Shown piece after piece: positions 6,209 to 16,100 of a DNA stretch of 42,587 nt. Source of the DNA: Phycisphaerales bacterium (GTDB taxonomy: Bacteria > Planctomycetota > Phycisphaerae > Phycisphaerales > SM1A02); the NCBI GenBank assembly GCA_029260575.1, contig JAJDDB010000013.1, positions 1-42,587 on the forward strand, in the 5' to 3' direction. The notes under the pieces are model-generated. The model made no database searches and was not told where the DNA came from. It saw only the letters and a program-made list of their open reading frames with translations. Each line of letters opens with the position of its first letter. The first letter of the stretch is position 1. The position numbers and the translations under genes are program-made.

Positions 6209-7642
6209 ATGGGAATGGTCCGAGCCTCGATCTACTGCCGCATCTCCTCCGACATCACCGGCCTCGCCGCCGGGGTTGAGAGGCAGGAGGCCGACTGCCG
6301 TGAGTACTGCGCCAGGGCAGGTTGGGACGTAGCCCAAGTCTACGTGGACAACGACATCTCCGCCTTCAGCGGCAAGGCCCGCCCCGCCTACCGCCGGATG
6401 CTCGAAGCCGTGCGGGCCAAGCAGACCGACGCCATAGTCGCCTGGCACCTCGACCGCCTCTACCGCCGCATCCCCGACCTGTCCGAGCTCATCGACGTTT
6501 GCGGCCAGGCGGGGCTCACCCACATCAAGACCCTCTCGGGCGACCTCGACCTCACCACGGCGGACGGGCGGCTGCACGCCTACATCATGGGATCGGTGGC
6601 GCAGCACGAGTCGGACCACAAGGCCGAGCGGCAGCGGCGCAAGATCCTCGACTCGGCGCAAAAGGGCGACCCCAAGTTCGGCGGCCGGCGGGGCTACGGA
6701 TATGACGGCACCGGCAAGATCATCACGCTGCCCGAGGCGGCGGTCATAAGAGAGGCGGCCGAGCGGGTCATCGCCGGGGAGAGTGTGCGGCAGGTATATA
6801 TGGACCTCAACAACCGGGGCGTCCCGACCGCCTCCGGCTCCGGCCGCTGGAACACCACCCTCGCCCGGCTGCTCACCTCCCCACGCATCGCTGGCATCCG
6901 GGTGCTGAACGGCGAGGAGGTGGGGCAGGGCGGCTGGCCCGCCATCATCGACCGCACGACGCACGACCTCCTGGTCGCCACCATCGGCTCCCGCACCGCC
7001 GTCCGGCAGATGGGGCGCCCGCACAACTACCTGTTGACGGGCGGCCTCGCCGTCTGCGCCCTGTGCGGCGGCCGGCTGCTGTCCGGCAAGAACAACGACA
7101 AGCGGTCCTACGGGTGCCGCCGGGACCAGGGCGGGTGCGGGCGCATCAGCGTCCAGGCGGAGGGGCTGGAGAACTACGTGAAGGACTACGTGCTGGAGGC
7201 CCTGGCGGGCGACTACTCCACCCCGGCCGTCGAGCCCATCGACCACGACCTGGTGCGCCAACTCGCCAGCTACCGGGAGCGGCTGACGCAGCTAACGCAG
7301 GACTACTCGGTGGAGGGCCTGTTCGACAAGGCCACCTACATGCGCCTGCGGGCCAAGATCGCAGACAAGATCGCCGCATGCGAGGCGGAGATGGGGACGG
7401 CCCCGACCAGCCCGGACCGCTGGGCCTACCTGTCCTCTGCGGCGCTGGAGGGCTCCTGGGACGGGCTGCCCATATCCGAGCGCCGGGAGATCGTGCGTGG
7501 GGTGGTCGCCTCGGTGCGGGTGGCCCAGGGCAAGCCGAGCGGCGGCAGGTTCCTCACCGACCGCATCACCATCCAGCCGGTATGGGCCGCCGCAGCGGGC
7601 ATGACGGCCGAGGCGCTGGAGCAGGGCCTGCGCAAGCTGTGA
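6209..7642 (+). CDS. int: Large serine recombinase (integrase)
   Basis: 477 aa starting at ATG 6209, with AAAGGAG nine bases upstream; an earlier in-frame ATG at 6155 has no ribosome-binding site. The N-terminal resolvase domain contains YCRISSD with nucleophile Ser13 and the HLDRLYRR helix. The recombinase domain includes GGRRGYGYDG and SPRIAGI. A zinc-ribbon domain is marked by CALCGGRLLS...YGCRRDQGGCG, followed by a coiled-coil-rich end (LASYRERLTQLTQDY, LRAKIADKIAACEAEM). Such enzymes join attP to host attB without accessory factors; excision needs a directionality factor, which I cannot identify here. Its presence suggests a temperate phage. Confidence 0.93.
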   Translation: MGMVRASIYCRISSDITGLAAGVERQEADCREYCARAGWDVAQVYVDNDISAFSGKARPAYRRMLEAVRAKQTDAIVAWHLDRLYRRIPDLSELIDVCGQAGLTHIKTLSGDLDLTTADGRLHAYIMGSVAQHESDHKAERQRRKILDSAQKGDPKFGGRRGYGYDGTGKIITLPEAAVIREAAERVIAGESVRQVYMDLNNRGVPTASGSGRWNTTLARLLTSPRIAGIRVLNGEEVGQGGWPAIIDRTTHDLLVATIGSRTAVRQMGRPHNYLLTGGLAVCALCGGRLLSGKNNDKRSYGCRRDQGGCGRISVQAEGLENYVKDYVLEALAGDYSTPAVEPIDHDLVRQLASYRERLTQLTQDYSVEGLFDKATYMRLRAKIADKIAACEAEMGTAPTSPDRWAYLSSAALEGSWDGLPISERREIVRGVVASVRVAQGKPSGGRFLTDRITIQPVWAAAAGMTAEALEQGLRKL

Positions 7643-7725
7643 CGGACATTAGCGTCGGGAACTGACCGCCGTTAAGCGTTAACTGCCCAAGTGTGACGGA
7701 CATTTCACGCCTGGTAAGGGTAGAG
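7639..7725 (+). promoter_or_regulatory. Two GTGACGGACAT elements flanking a palindrome, before the structural genes
   Basis: Copies at 7639-7649 (overlapping the integrase stop) and 7693-7703 are 54 bp apart in the same orientation. Between them is GTTAA-GCG-TTAAC (7671-7683). The second copy is followed by TTTCACGCCTGG and TAAGGGTAG, similar to the copy at 6125. It probably drives the rightward terminase/capsid genes; the first copy may be a regulator site. This inter-genic stretch would also be the natural place to look for attP. Confidence 0.55.
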
Positions 7726-7753
7726 AGAACCATTCTCCGGTAGACCCGTTGAG

Positions 7754-7926
7754 GCGGGGAACGGCCGGACACATGATTGGGGGCCACGGTCCCTGCCCCG
7801 CCCCACCTAAAGAGCATTGAGTCTCCAGGGGTTGAAAATTCGGCAGGCCGGCCCCAATCTCTCCTACCCCGTCAGCGGCTTAAGCCCGCTGACTCGGCAC
7901 GGCCCTTTGCAGGTCGTGCCTCTTTT
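7754..7926 (+). promoter_or_regulatory. Structured leader upstream of the terminase gene
   Basis: Within the 310-base gap between integrase and terminase I see GGCGGGG (7754-7760) complementary to CCCCGCC (7795-7801), an 8-bp stem GTCAGCGG/CCGCTGAC (7871-7893), and a 9-bp stem with one G-U (7896-7904 with 7912-7920) followed by TCTTTT. The last hairpin resembles an intrinsic terminator, placed only 27 bases before the terminase start, so it may attenuate late transcription or end integrase transcripts. Confidence 0.5.
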
Positions 7927-7952
7927 CGCATGTCCAAGTGGAGGAGGCCCCC

Positions 7953-9755
7953 GTGCCCAAAGGCGGCCTCATCTCCCCCGAGCAGCGGGACAAGTACCTA
8001 GTCCTCCGGGCCACCTACGGCCCGTCCGAGGCAGCCCGCCGCACGGGCATCGCTCGCTCCACCGGGCAACTCATCTTCAACGAGTTCGCCAAGGGTGTCG
8101 AGGAGCAAGAGGCCGCCGACCCCGACCCCAAGACCTGGGACGAGCTCGACGCCGATGCGCAGCGGGGCGTGGACGACTTCCTATTCTTTGCGGAGCACTA
8201 CTTGTCGCTGTGGACGGCCCCCTGGTGGCTCGAAGTCGTGGACCACCTCGGCGGACTGAGCGACACCGACAAGGCGGACACCACCGAGGAAGACTGCCGA
8301 CAGGTGCTGCTGACCGTCCACCCCGGCGCCGGCAAGAGCACCATGCTCCTCGCCTACATTCTCTGGCGCATCAACCGGGCACGCTGCCTGGGCGACCTTG
8401 ACTTCTCCGCCACATACGGCATGCGCACCGAGCGCCAGGCCGCCCGTGGCATGCGCTTCATGCAGGGCCAGATGACTGCCAACGCCAAGCTTATCCAGGC
8501 ATACGGCCGCTACAAGCCGAACGCCAAGGACGCAGGCGAGCACACCTGGAGCCGCACGCAGATCGTCGTCGCAGGGATGCGGCCGGGCAAAGAGGCCACC
8601 TTCATCATCCTCGGCGCCGGGCAGTCCATCTCCGGTATCCGTCCCTTCCTCTCCATCTGGGACGACATCGTGGACGAGAAGAACTGCGGCGTAGAAGCGA
8701 CCGAAGAACTCATGCTGTGGTGGGACGGAACCGCCGAGCACCGAGTCGAGCCTGGAGGCGTCATCGCCGTATGCGGGGTCTACTGGTCGCCCAACGATCT
8801 GCTGCACAAGCTGGCCGCCCGTATGTACGTCGAGGCGGACGGCAGCGAAACCCACATGTGGAAGCAGTTCAAATTCAGGGCGCACTACGAGGACCGTTGC
8901 CCCGGCGACGGCACCCACCCGCAGTACGACCCCCGGACCACAGGCGGCTGCCTGCTGAACCCCGACCGCTGGGGCTTCCGCCGCATCGACATGTTCCGGC
9001 AGGCCAACCCCGAGAACTTCGCCTTCCAGTATCAGCAGGAGGAAACCAGCGGCACCGATGTCCTGGTTGACAAGCTGTGGCTGTACGGCGGCATCGACAC
9101 CACCAACAACGAGTCGTTCCCCGGCTGCGTAAACCGGACCCGCTCGCTGTGGGAGTTGCCCAAGAAGTACGACTTCCTGTGCGCCACCCTCGACCCCAGC
9201 CCTTCCAAGTACGCCGCCGCCATCGCCTACGCATATGACGGCAACATCAAGAAGACCTACGTGCTGGACGTTCACCGGGCCAAGATGCGCCCGGCCGAGT
9301 ACGTCCCCTTCATCCGGGAGTGGACCCTCCGGCTGCGGGAGCTCGACCCCCGCTTTAACACGTGGATCATCGAGCGGTCCGGCGCCATCTACCTCGTGGA
9401 CACCCCCGAGTTCCAGCTTCTCCAGACGGAGCTCGGCATCACGATGATCTTCCACGAAACTCGGGTCAACAAGTCCCACCCCGACTACGGCGTGTGGGGA
9501 GCCCTCCAGCCCGAGTTCAAGCACGGGCGCACCGACATCCCGCACCGCACGGCGCAGGACAAGGAGCGGATGCAGCAGTTCGAGACTGAACTGAAGACCT
9601 ACCCGTACAGCCGAACCGACGACACCGTGATGAGCTACTGGTTCTTCACCCTTCACCGGGCGAACGTCCAGGCGATGCTGCACGGCCCGATCAAAAAGAG
9701 AGGGGTGCCCGGATGGGTGCAGGACATGAAGCCGGGTCCCTGGACTCGCCGCTGA
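7953..9755 (+). CDS. terL: Terminase large subunit
   Basis: 600 aa starting at GTG 7953, with GGAGGAGG five bases upstream; a GTG at 7938 overlaps that site and is less likely. Residues 10-45 (TYGPSEAARRTGIARSTGQL) look like a helix-turn-helix of small-terminase type fused to the front. The ATPase domain has Walker A HPGAGKST (123-130) and Walker B FLSIWDD (232-238). The RNase H-like nuclease domain starts with CATLDP (D414) and has WIIERSG (E474) as second acidic motif. It cuts and pumps DNA into the prohead through the portal. No separate small subunit is evident upstream, which fits the fused HTH. Confidence 0.93.
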   Translation: MPKGGLISPEQRDKYLVLRATYGPSEAARRTGIARSTGQLIFNEFAKGVEEQEAADPDPKTWDELDADAQRGVDDFLFFAEHYLSLWTAPWWLEVVDHLGGLSDTDKADTTEEDCRQVLLTVHPGAGKSTMLLAYILWRINRARCLGDLDFSATYGMRTERQAARGMRFMQGQMTANAKLIQAYGRYKPNAKDAGEHTWSRTQIVVAGMRPGKEATFIILGAGQSISGIRPFLSIWDDIVDEKNCGVEATEELMLWWDGTAEHRVEPGGVIAVCGVYWSPNDLLHKLAARMYVEADGSETHMWKQFKFRAHYEDRCPGDGTHPQYDPRTTGGCLLNPDRWGFRRIDMFRQANPENFAFQYQQEETSGTDVLVDKLWLYGGIDTTNNESFPGCVNRTRSLWELPKKYDFLCATLDPSPSKYAAAIAYAYDGNIKKTYVLDVHRAKMRPAEYVPFIREWTLRLRELDPRFNTWIIERSGAIYLVDTPEFQLLQTELGITMIFHETRVNKSHPDYGVWGALQPEFKHGRTDIPHRTAQDKERMQQFETELKTYPYSRTDDTVMSYWFFTLHRANVQAMLHGPIKKRGVPGWVQDMKPGPWTRR

Positions 9756-10255
9756 TCCTCGAACGCCTTGACTGGCGCCGCTGGCGGGTCAACAAGACCT
9801 TCCAATGTGCCGGTGTCTCCATTCCCGCAGGCTACGTCACCGACCTGGCCAGTGTCCCCCGGATCTTCCAGGGGATGCTGCCGGCGTCGGGCAGCTACAC
9901 GCTGGCCGCCGTGGTCCACGACTGCGGATGCACCGCCTGGGACACGCTGCACAGGCGGGTCGGGCGGCAGATGGCCAACCTCTGCTTCCCCCGCAAGACC
10001 ACCGACCGCCTGTTCCTCAACGTTATGGCGGACGAGGGCGTCCCCTTCCTGACCCGCTGGACCCTCTGGGCAGCCGTGCGGGCCAACTCGATCAAGCGAG
10101 CCCGGCAGGCGCATCTTGAAGACCTCAAGCTGCTACCGATCCTCGCCGGTCCGGGCCTCCTGGTCCTCGCCGCCGGGCTCCTTACCTTTCCGTTCCTCGT
10201 CCTGTTCTGGGCGGGCAACCGTGTTGCTGGCTGCTTCGACCGCAGCAGCAACTGA
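9713..10255 (+). CDS. DUF1353 protein with C-terminal membrane segment
   Basis: 180 aa starting at ATG 9713, overlapping the terminase end by 43 bases in another frame; AGAGAGGGG lies upstream. The signature IPAGYVTDLASVPRIFQGML followed by AAVVHDCG matches DUF1353, a family common in tailed phages. In this copy the usual HDYLY-type segment is HDCGCTAWD. The end carries a hydrophobic stretch (ILAGPGLLVLAAGLLTFPFL), probably one membrane span. Function is not established; a structural or lysis-associated role has been guessed for the family. Confidence 0.85.
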   Translation: MGAGHEAGSLDSPLILERLDWRRWRVNKTFQCAGVSIPAGYVTDLASVPRIFQGMLPASGSYTLAAVVHDCGCTAWDTLHRRVGRQMANLCFPRKTTDRLFLNVMADEGVPFLTRWTLWAAVRANSIKRARQAHLEDLKLLPILAGPGLLVLAAGLLTFPFLVLFWAGNRVAGCFDRSSN

Positions 10256-10468
10256 CAATGTGCGCCACTCCCCCCGGCGCCTCTATCAAATTGGGAGGGA
10301 AGCGCCCTTGTCCTTGTGCGCTACACAAAAGGATGGACCCCTAGCGGCCTGGGATATCGGCCGCCCGGTTTGGCAGCGCCCCCCGGTTTAGCCCTGGGAA
10401 TTCTCGGGGGCCGGGGGACACCTGTTCCACTTGCTTCGCACCACTTGATAAGAGAGGCGGCACCCCCA

Positions 10469-10873
10469 TTGGGCACAGTGATTGTCACCAGAACCTGCGC
10501 CGTGTGCGGCGAGAGTTTTGAAGGAAATCCCAACGGGAAGTACTGCCCGCCGTGCTACGTGGTCCACCGCAAACGGTACGACCGAGAGTACAGCGTCCGT
10601 CGCCGACTGGACCCCGCCTACCTCGTGAGGGAGCGTGCGCTGGCACGAAAACGCAACTATGGCCTCAGCCCCCAGGAGTTCGAGGACATGGTGGCGGCAC
10701 AGGACGGCCGCTGCGGGATCTGTGGATTAGCCCCGCCGGACACGCTATGCGTAGATCACGACCACGACACCGGCCGAGTGCGTGGACTCCTCTGCCGAAA
10801 GTGCAACAAAGCACTCGGCGGCTTCGGAGACAACATCGACGTTATTAGGAAGGCGGTGGCTTGGCTTGCTTGA
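10469..10873 (+). CDS. Endonuclease VII-type HNH nuclease
   Basis: About 134 aa. I favour TTG 10469 because AGGCGG lies eight bases upstream; GTG 10478 is an alternative. An N-terminal zinc knuckle (TCAVCGESF...YCPPCY) precedes a basic stretch. The C-terminal part, NYGLSPQEFEDMVAAQDGRC, CGIC, CVDHDHDTGRVRGLLCRKCN, is the recombination endonuclease VII fold with the HNH histidines and both CxxC zinc pairs intact. It lies between DUF1353 and portal with a 213-base empty, hairpin-rich lead-in, and its 3' end overlaps possible portal starts. It looks like an inserted, free-standing homing-type endonuclease; a role in resolving branched DNA during packaging is an alternative. Confidence 0.85.
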   Translation: MGTVIVTRTCAVCGESFEGNPNGKYCPPCYVVHRKRYDREYSVRRRLDPAYLVRERALARKRNYGLSPQEFEDMVAAQDGRCGICGLAPPDTLCVDHDHDTGRVRGLLCRKCNKALGGFGDNIDVIRKAVAWLA

Positions 10874-10892
10874 GACTCATCACACGTTTCGG

Positions 10893-12710
10893 ATGGACCC
10901 CGAGGCCATAGTCAATGCGGTACACGCCCGCCAGATTGCGCAGGGTCCGGCCCTCGCCGGCATGCGTGAGGTCATCCAGCGGTATGACGGCGACTTCGCC
11001 ATCGGCCTGCCGACCGGCGAGCAGACCCCGGCCACCATCGCCAACCTCGTGGCCAGCGGCATCGACAACCTCGCCCTCCAGGCCAGCATCTCCAGCCCCA
11101 CGCTGGTCTTCCCCCCGCTCGACCCGACCCGCAAGCGTGGCCCCGGCTCCGCCCAGTACGCCCGCAACCGGCGCCTGGCCTGTGCCTCGTGGCTTGAGCT
11201 CAACAACTTCAACCTGATTAAGGGGCGGATCTTCCGCTTCCTCATCGGCACCGGCTCCGCCGCTATGGTCGTGTGGCCGGACTTCAAGACCGGCATCCCC
11301 CGGATGCAGTGGCGCAGCCCGCTCAACACCTTCCCCTCCGAGTACGGGGACTTCCCGGACGCTCAGCCCGAGGATTGCGGATTCTCCTACGTCCAGGCCA
11401 TCTCCACCGTGCGCAAGAACTACCCGGCGGCCTACGCCGAGCTCGCCTACATGTGCGGCCCCCGCCACAAGTTCACCGGCACCGAGACTGTGGAGATCAT
11501 CGAGTGGGTAGACGACGAGCAGCTAACCCGAGTCGTCTCAATGGTGGCCCCGAAGCAGGGCTACCTTCCCGGCGCCTCCCCCAAGTCGAACTACGTGGTG
11601 ACCCTGGAGTCCGTGGAGAACAAGTCGGGCATGTGCCCGGCCATCGTGTCCAACCGGATCACCATTGGCAAGCTCGTCGGCCAGTTCAACAGCATCTTCG
11701 GGATGCACGACTCTGCGCAGCAGCTTATGCACCTCGACCTCGAAGCGCAGGTTAAGGCCGTATACCCCGACATCGTGCTGATTGGCCCGCCCGGCCAGCC
11801 CCCCGTACTGACCAACGGCGACTGGGTTGACGGCCGCTACGGAGTGAACATGCTCCAGGGTGGCAGCGTCCAGACCATTCAAACCTCCCCGCCGCAGGGC
11901 GTGGGAGTCATGCTCGACCGCCTGGAGCGCAACGAGCGCATCGAGGGCGGCGTCAACGCCCAGCTAGGCGGCGAGTCCCCCACCAACATCCAGACCGGCA
12001 GGGCAGGGCAGAACCTGTTCAACACCAGCGTCAGCCCCCGCATCGCTGAGTACCAGACCATCTTCGCCGGCATGATCCAAGCCGCCAACAAGCGCATGAT
12101 GGCCACGGCCAAAGGCTACAGCGAGCTCCAGAAAAAGAGCTTCTTCGTCACGTTCCCCAAGAACGGCGGACACGTGGACTACGACGCCGTGCGGGACTTC
12201 GAGACATACGACCACAAGGTCGTTTACTCGTACCCCGGCGTGGACCCCGGCCAGCTTGCCGTCGCCCTCTTGCAGCGTGTGGGTGCCGGGCTGCTGTCCG
12301 CCGAGTCCGCTATGGAGGCCGACCCGTTCGTCCAGGACCCCGAGTCCGAGATGGGCAGGATTCGCTTCGAGGCAACCGAGCGCCTGGCGTTCGACGGCCT
12401 GGGAGCCCTTGTCCAGGGAGGCACCATCTCAATGGTAGACCTCGCCGGCATCGGCAACGAGATGAAGAAGGGCTCCTCATGGATGGAGGCCATCGACAAG
12501 GTGCAGCAAGCGGCGCAGAAACGGCAGGCCACGCAGGTCGCTCCGGGAGATCCGGCGGCGCAGGCGGGCATCCAGGCCCCCGGAATGAGTGGGGTCGAGT
12601 CGCCCACCGTTGACCCGAGCGAATCGGTCAGCGGCATTGCACCAGCCCAGCGGAACGTCAGGGACTTGCTCCTCACGCTGGGCGGCGGAGCAACCCGACC
12701 GCAACTATAA
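10893..12710 (+). CDS. Portal protein
   Basis: 605 aa from ATG 10893. An alternative TTG at 10866, which overlaps the endonuclease stop, has a better site (AGGAAGGCGG nine bases upstream) and adds nine residues. It is assigned as portal from its place right after terminase, its length, and features such as the acidic MREVIQRYDGDFAIG N-terminal helix, RKRGPGSAQYARNRRLACAS, and the long C-terminal helical half with QTGRAGQNLFNTSVSPRIAE. The portal forms the dodecameric ring for DNA entry and exit. The Gln/Ala-rich tail (QQAAQKRQATQ) is probably disordered. Confidence 0.8.
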   Translation: MDPEAIVNAVHARQIAQGPALAGMREVIQRYDGDFAIGLPTGEQTPATIANLVASGIDNLALQASISSPTLVFPPLDPTRKRGPGSAQYARNRRLACASWLELNNFNLIKGRIFRFLIGTGSAAMVVWPDFKTGIPRMQWRSPLNTFPSEYGDFPDAQPEDCGFSYVQAISTVRKNYPAAYAELAYMCGPRHKFTGTETVEIIEWVDDEQLTRVVSMVAPKQGYLPGASPKSNYVVTLESVENKSGMCPAIVSNRITIGKLVGQFNSIFGMHDSAQQLMHLDLEAQVKAVYPDIVLIGPPGQPPVLTNGDWVDGRYGVNMLQGGSVQTIQTSPPQGVGVMLDRLERNERIEGGVNAQLGGESPTNIQTGRAGQNLFNTSVSPRIAEYQTIFAGMIQAANKRMMATAKGYSELQKKSFFVTFPKNGGHVDYDAVRDFETYDHKVVYSYPGVDPGQLAVALLQRVGAGLLSAESAMEADPFVQDPESEMGRIRFEATERLAFDGLGALVQGGTISMVDLAGIGNEMKKGSSWMEAIDKVQQAAQKRQATQVAPGDPAAQAGIQAPGMSGVESPTVDPSESVSGIAPAQRNVRDLLLTLGGGATRPQL

Positions 12711-12719
12711 GGAGGAGAC

Positions 12720-13166
12720 ATGCCACGAGGCGGAGTACGGACCGGCAAGCAGGGTTCACCCCCGAAAGCCAATCGCAGCGACATGAACCAGCCTCCCCTC
12801 GTGGCACCCTCACAGGCGTACGGGCAGCGGCAGGCGGCCATCGAGAGTCAGCAGGCCGCTCCGCTCCCCAAGGCGGGAGCCGCCCCAACCAGCCCGGCTG
12901 TTGCGGGCCCGTCCTCACCGGCCGGTCCGCCCTCCCCCGGCGGCCTGGGCGGCATCCCCGCCGGACCCGGACTGCTCGACCCGAGCAGCCGCCCGGACGA
13001 GCCGATCCAAGCCGGCCTGAGCATGGGGCCAGGCGGAGGCCCTGAGATGTTGGGCGCCACCGAAGACCCCCGAGAGGATGCCCTCCTCTGGCTGCGTGCG
13101 CAGTACAAGCTTTACCCGACCGAGGGCATACGGGAAGCCATCGAAGACCTCGAAGCCGAAATGTAG
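12720..13166 (+). CDS. Pro/Gly-rich virion-associated protein
   Basis: 148 aa starting at ATG 12720, with AAGGAGGAG three bases upstream. It begins MPRGGVRTGKQGSPPKANRS, is low complexity with many Pro, Gly and Ala up to residue 110, and ends with a folded acidic helix (DALLWLRAQYKLYPTEGIRE). I recall proteins of this style directly downstream of actinophage portals. Its function is unknown; it may be a minor head protein or chaperone. It is cotranscribed with portal (nine-base gap). Confidence 0.75.
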   Translation: MPRGGVRTGKQGSPPKANRSDMNQPPLVAPSQAYGQRQAAIESQQAAPLPKAGAAPTSPAVAGPSSPAGPPSPGGLGGIPAGPGLLDPSSRPDEPIQAGLSMGPGGGPEMLGATEDPREDALLWLRAQYKLYPTEGIREAIEDLEAEM

Positions 13167-13175
13167 GAGGACCCC

Positions 13176-16100
13176 TTGGGCCAATACGATTTCTTGCAGG
13201 ACGACGCCAACGAGGCCGCCGCCTCCCGCCGCAACGTCAAGCGGGCCGCATACGACACCGAAGCCGCGGCAGATGGCGGGATTGCCGCCAACACGCTGAT
13301 GAGCAACCGGGACGCCTACGGGTGGATGCCCGTCGAGATCGCCACCTCCCTGGCCAAGGAAGGCCGGGGACCCAAGGACAAGGTAACCTCCAAGGTCGCC
13401 GTCGCCTCCGTCAAGGCCCGCAAGAAGCAGGGGTTCTGGGACAAGGACCGAGGCTGGTGGGACCCCCGCCAGGAGATCAAGCGTGGGCTCAAGGCCACGG
13501 TCCGTACCTCGATAACTGCCCTCTCGGTCCCGTTCGACGTAGTGAAGTCGGGCTTCCAGTGGTCCGTGTCCGACATGGAGGACGGCGAATCTGACGGCCT
13601 GTTCGCTGGCAAGGTCAGCGGCAAGGCCAAGTCCCCCCTCAAGACCAGCCCCGGCCTCGTCGCTCTAGGCGACCTGCTGAGCGGGCGAGAAGTTGACCTC
13701 GGCTCCGGGTACGTTCCCCGTGGTGAGATAGGCGAAGAAACCCTCAAGGCGCAGCGGTCGGTCCTGATCGGCGGCAAGGCCGCCACGCTGGGCCGCTCCG
13801 TCGCCGTGCTGTTCAGCGACCCCGACACCAAGAGCTACAACACGCTGTCCGGCATCGTGGACTTCTCGTCCAATGTCGGTCTGGACCCGATGAACGCAGT
13901 CGGCGTGGGCGTGGCGAAGCTTCGGGACGCTCGCAAGCTGCTGATCCCCGCCAAAGCTCTGCCCAATGCCGTTTCCGATGGAGCACGTGTCGGGGACGAG
14001 GCGTTCGAGGGCGGATACAAGCTCGTAAGACTGGATAAGCCTGGCGCAGACCTCTCGGCCAGTGGTCGAGCCAACGGAACCTACTACTCAGTGGTTGAGT
14101 CCTCGGATTTCGTATCTCCACACGCCGATGACGCTGCCGGAGCGGCCGAGCACTTTGCCAGGGGAAGCAAGGAAAAGGTCCTGGATCTGCCGGAAATTGA
14201 GGTGACTGTAAAGGGGCGTGAGGCTCCCGGCGGCGGCCCCGTACCCGCATCCGCAGGTGTGACAGCACTTCACAGCCTGGTAGGGCCTGACGAGTTCTCC
14301 CGACTTGCTCAGTTGGGCAAGAAGGAACTGACCGAACTGCTACCACAGGGGCGCAGACGTGAGTACGCCGACGCATACGAGGTACTGGAACGGCTGGGCG
14401 CAGAAAAGGCCAGGCAGGCCGGATACAAGGGTCTGCTCCTAAAGGACTCGACCGACCCCAACTTTAGCGAGTTCGTGGCTCTGACCGATGACGCTACATC
14501 GCCCGTAGCACTCGGCGACATAAGAGACGCCGCTCCCGCTACACAGGCGAACCCCGTCACCGAGATGGTAAAGGCCGGCGGCATCCTCGGCGGAGTCAAG
14601 AGGGCTATCGAGCCGAAGACTGCGGAGGAGTACATCCGCTCCGGCAAGGGCGCCAAGTTCGTGGACTGGGCCAAGGACCAGACCGACTTCAATGCCATCT
14701 GGGAAGGCACCAACAAGAAGCTGCCCGTCGAGCTCGTCGCCAAGTTGCAGGGCGCCAAGACCTCCGACGAGGTGATCGCTGAGTTGATGCCGCACCTGGG
14801 CCAGAGCGTCCGGGAAGTTCCCAAGATGCGCCACCGCAGCTACTCACGAATCGGCCAGATGATGCCGGAAGGCCACATCGACACCAGCGACCTCGACCAA
14901 GCCGTGACCGAAATCGACCGCTACCAGCGCCTGCTGAAGGTGCCTGCGGAGATGCGGTCGCTCGTCAACGCCAAGATGGCCGTGGCCGTTACGCCCAGCG
15001 ACAAGCTGACCGTGGCCACCGACCTGTTCAAGGGCGTCAACGCCAGCCTCAAGGGTGGTGGCCTGACGACCGAGGCCAGTAACAAGCTGACCCACCTGTT
15101 CTCCAACTCCATCGAGTCGCTGCGCAAGTACAACGTCGATGCAATCGGTGATGACATCGTGGTCGATTACGCCACGGTCGGCGGCAAGAAGGTTCCGACC
15201 CTCTCACCGCACCTGGCCGTCGAGACTCTGCACAAGGACATCCCGATGCCTGACGTGCGTGAACTCGCACGAGGCGTCGGAGCCCTCAACCGGCAGGAAC
15301 GCCTGTTCGGCCCCGCCATGTCAAAGGCCCTCAAGGGCAACGCTGCACTCACCGACTACGTTCTGTCCCCGTTCATGGAGAAGGTCTGGAAGCCTCAGGT
15401 CTTGCTGCGTGGTGCGTGGACGCTGCGTGTTGTGGGCGAGGAGCAGATCCGCATGGGGGCCGCCGGCCTCGACTCCATGTTCCACCACCCCATGTCGGCC
15501 ATCGCCTACGTCACCGGCCGCAAGGGCAGCATGACGCTGACAGATGACGCCGATGTCCTGGACGACCTGGACGAATACACCAACGCACTCTCCCGGCGTG
15601 GCGGCGCACACCGGAGCGAGTCGGCACCACGTGCTGGCGCAGTACGCTCCGGCCACACCGTCTACCACAAGGGCGACCAGGGCTACGCAAAGGCGTGGGG
15701 CGGCGAGCTCGCACAGATAGCGCAGGACCCCATCACCCGCTCGATAGCTCAGCACGGCCTCGACGCCACGCTGAAGCGAGTGCGGAATGGGGGCGACCTG
15801 GCCAAGGTGCGGGGAGCCGTAGCCAAAGCCATTGACGAGCCCGCCATGAACACCGACGCAGGCAGCGACCTCTGGGTTAAGAGCCTGGACCAGCGGCTGC
15901 AAACCAAGACGCTCAACGACCCCGACCTGCTGAAGGCCGTAGCCAGTCGCACCTGGGACGGCAAGCGACTGTTCGAGGCCAATGGCGGCCTGAGCAAGGC
16001 GTTCAAAGCCGAACTGACCAAGCGTGCCGACGACCTACCCGCCGAGCAGGCGTTCAAGGGCGAGGTGGCGCTGAGCCAGGAGTCCGGGGTTAGCTCCGCC

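Noticed and set aside
8181-9683. 500-codon minus-strand frame
   Set aside because: Antisense shadow of terminase; long antisense frames are expected in high-GC coding DNA.
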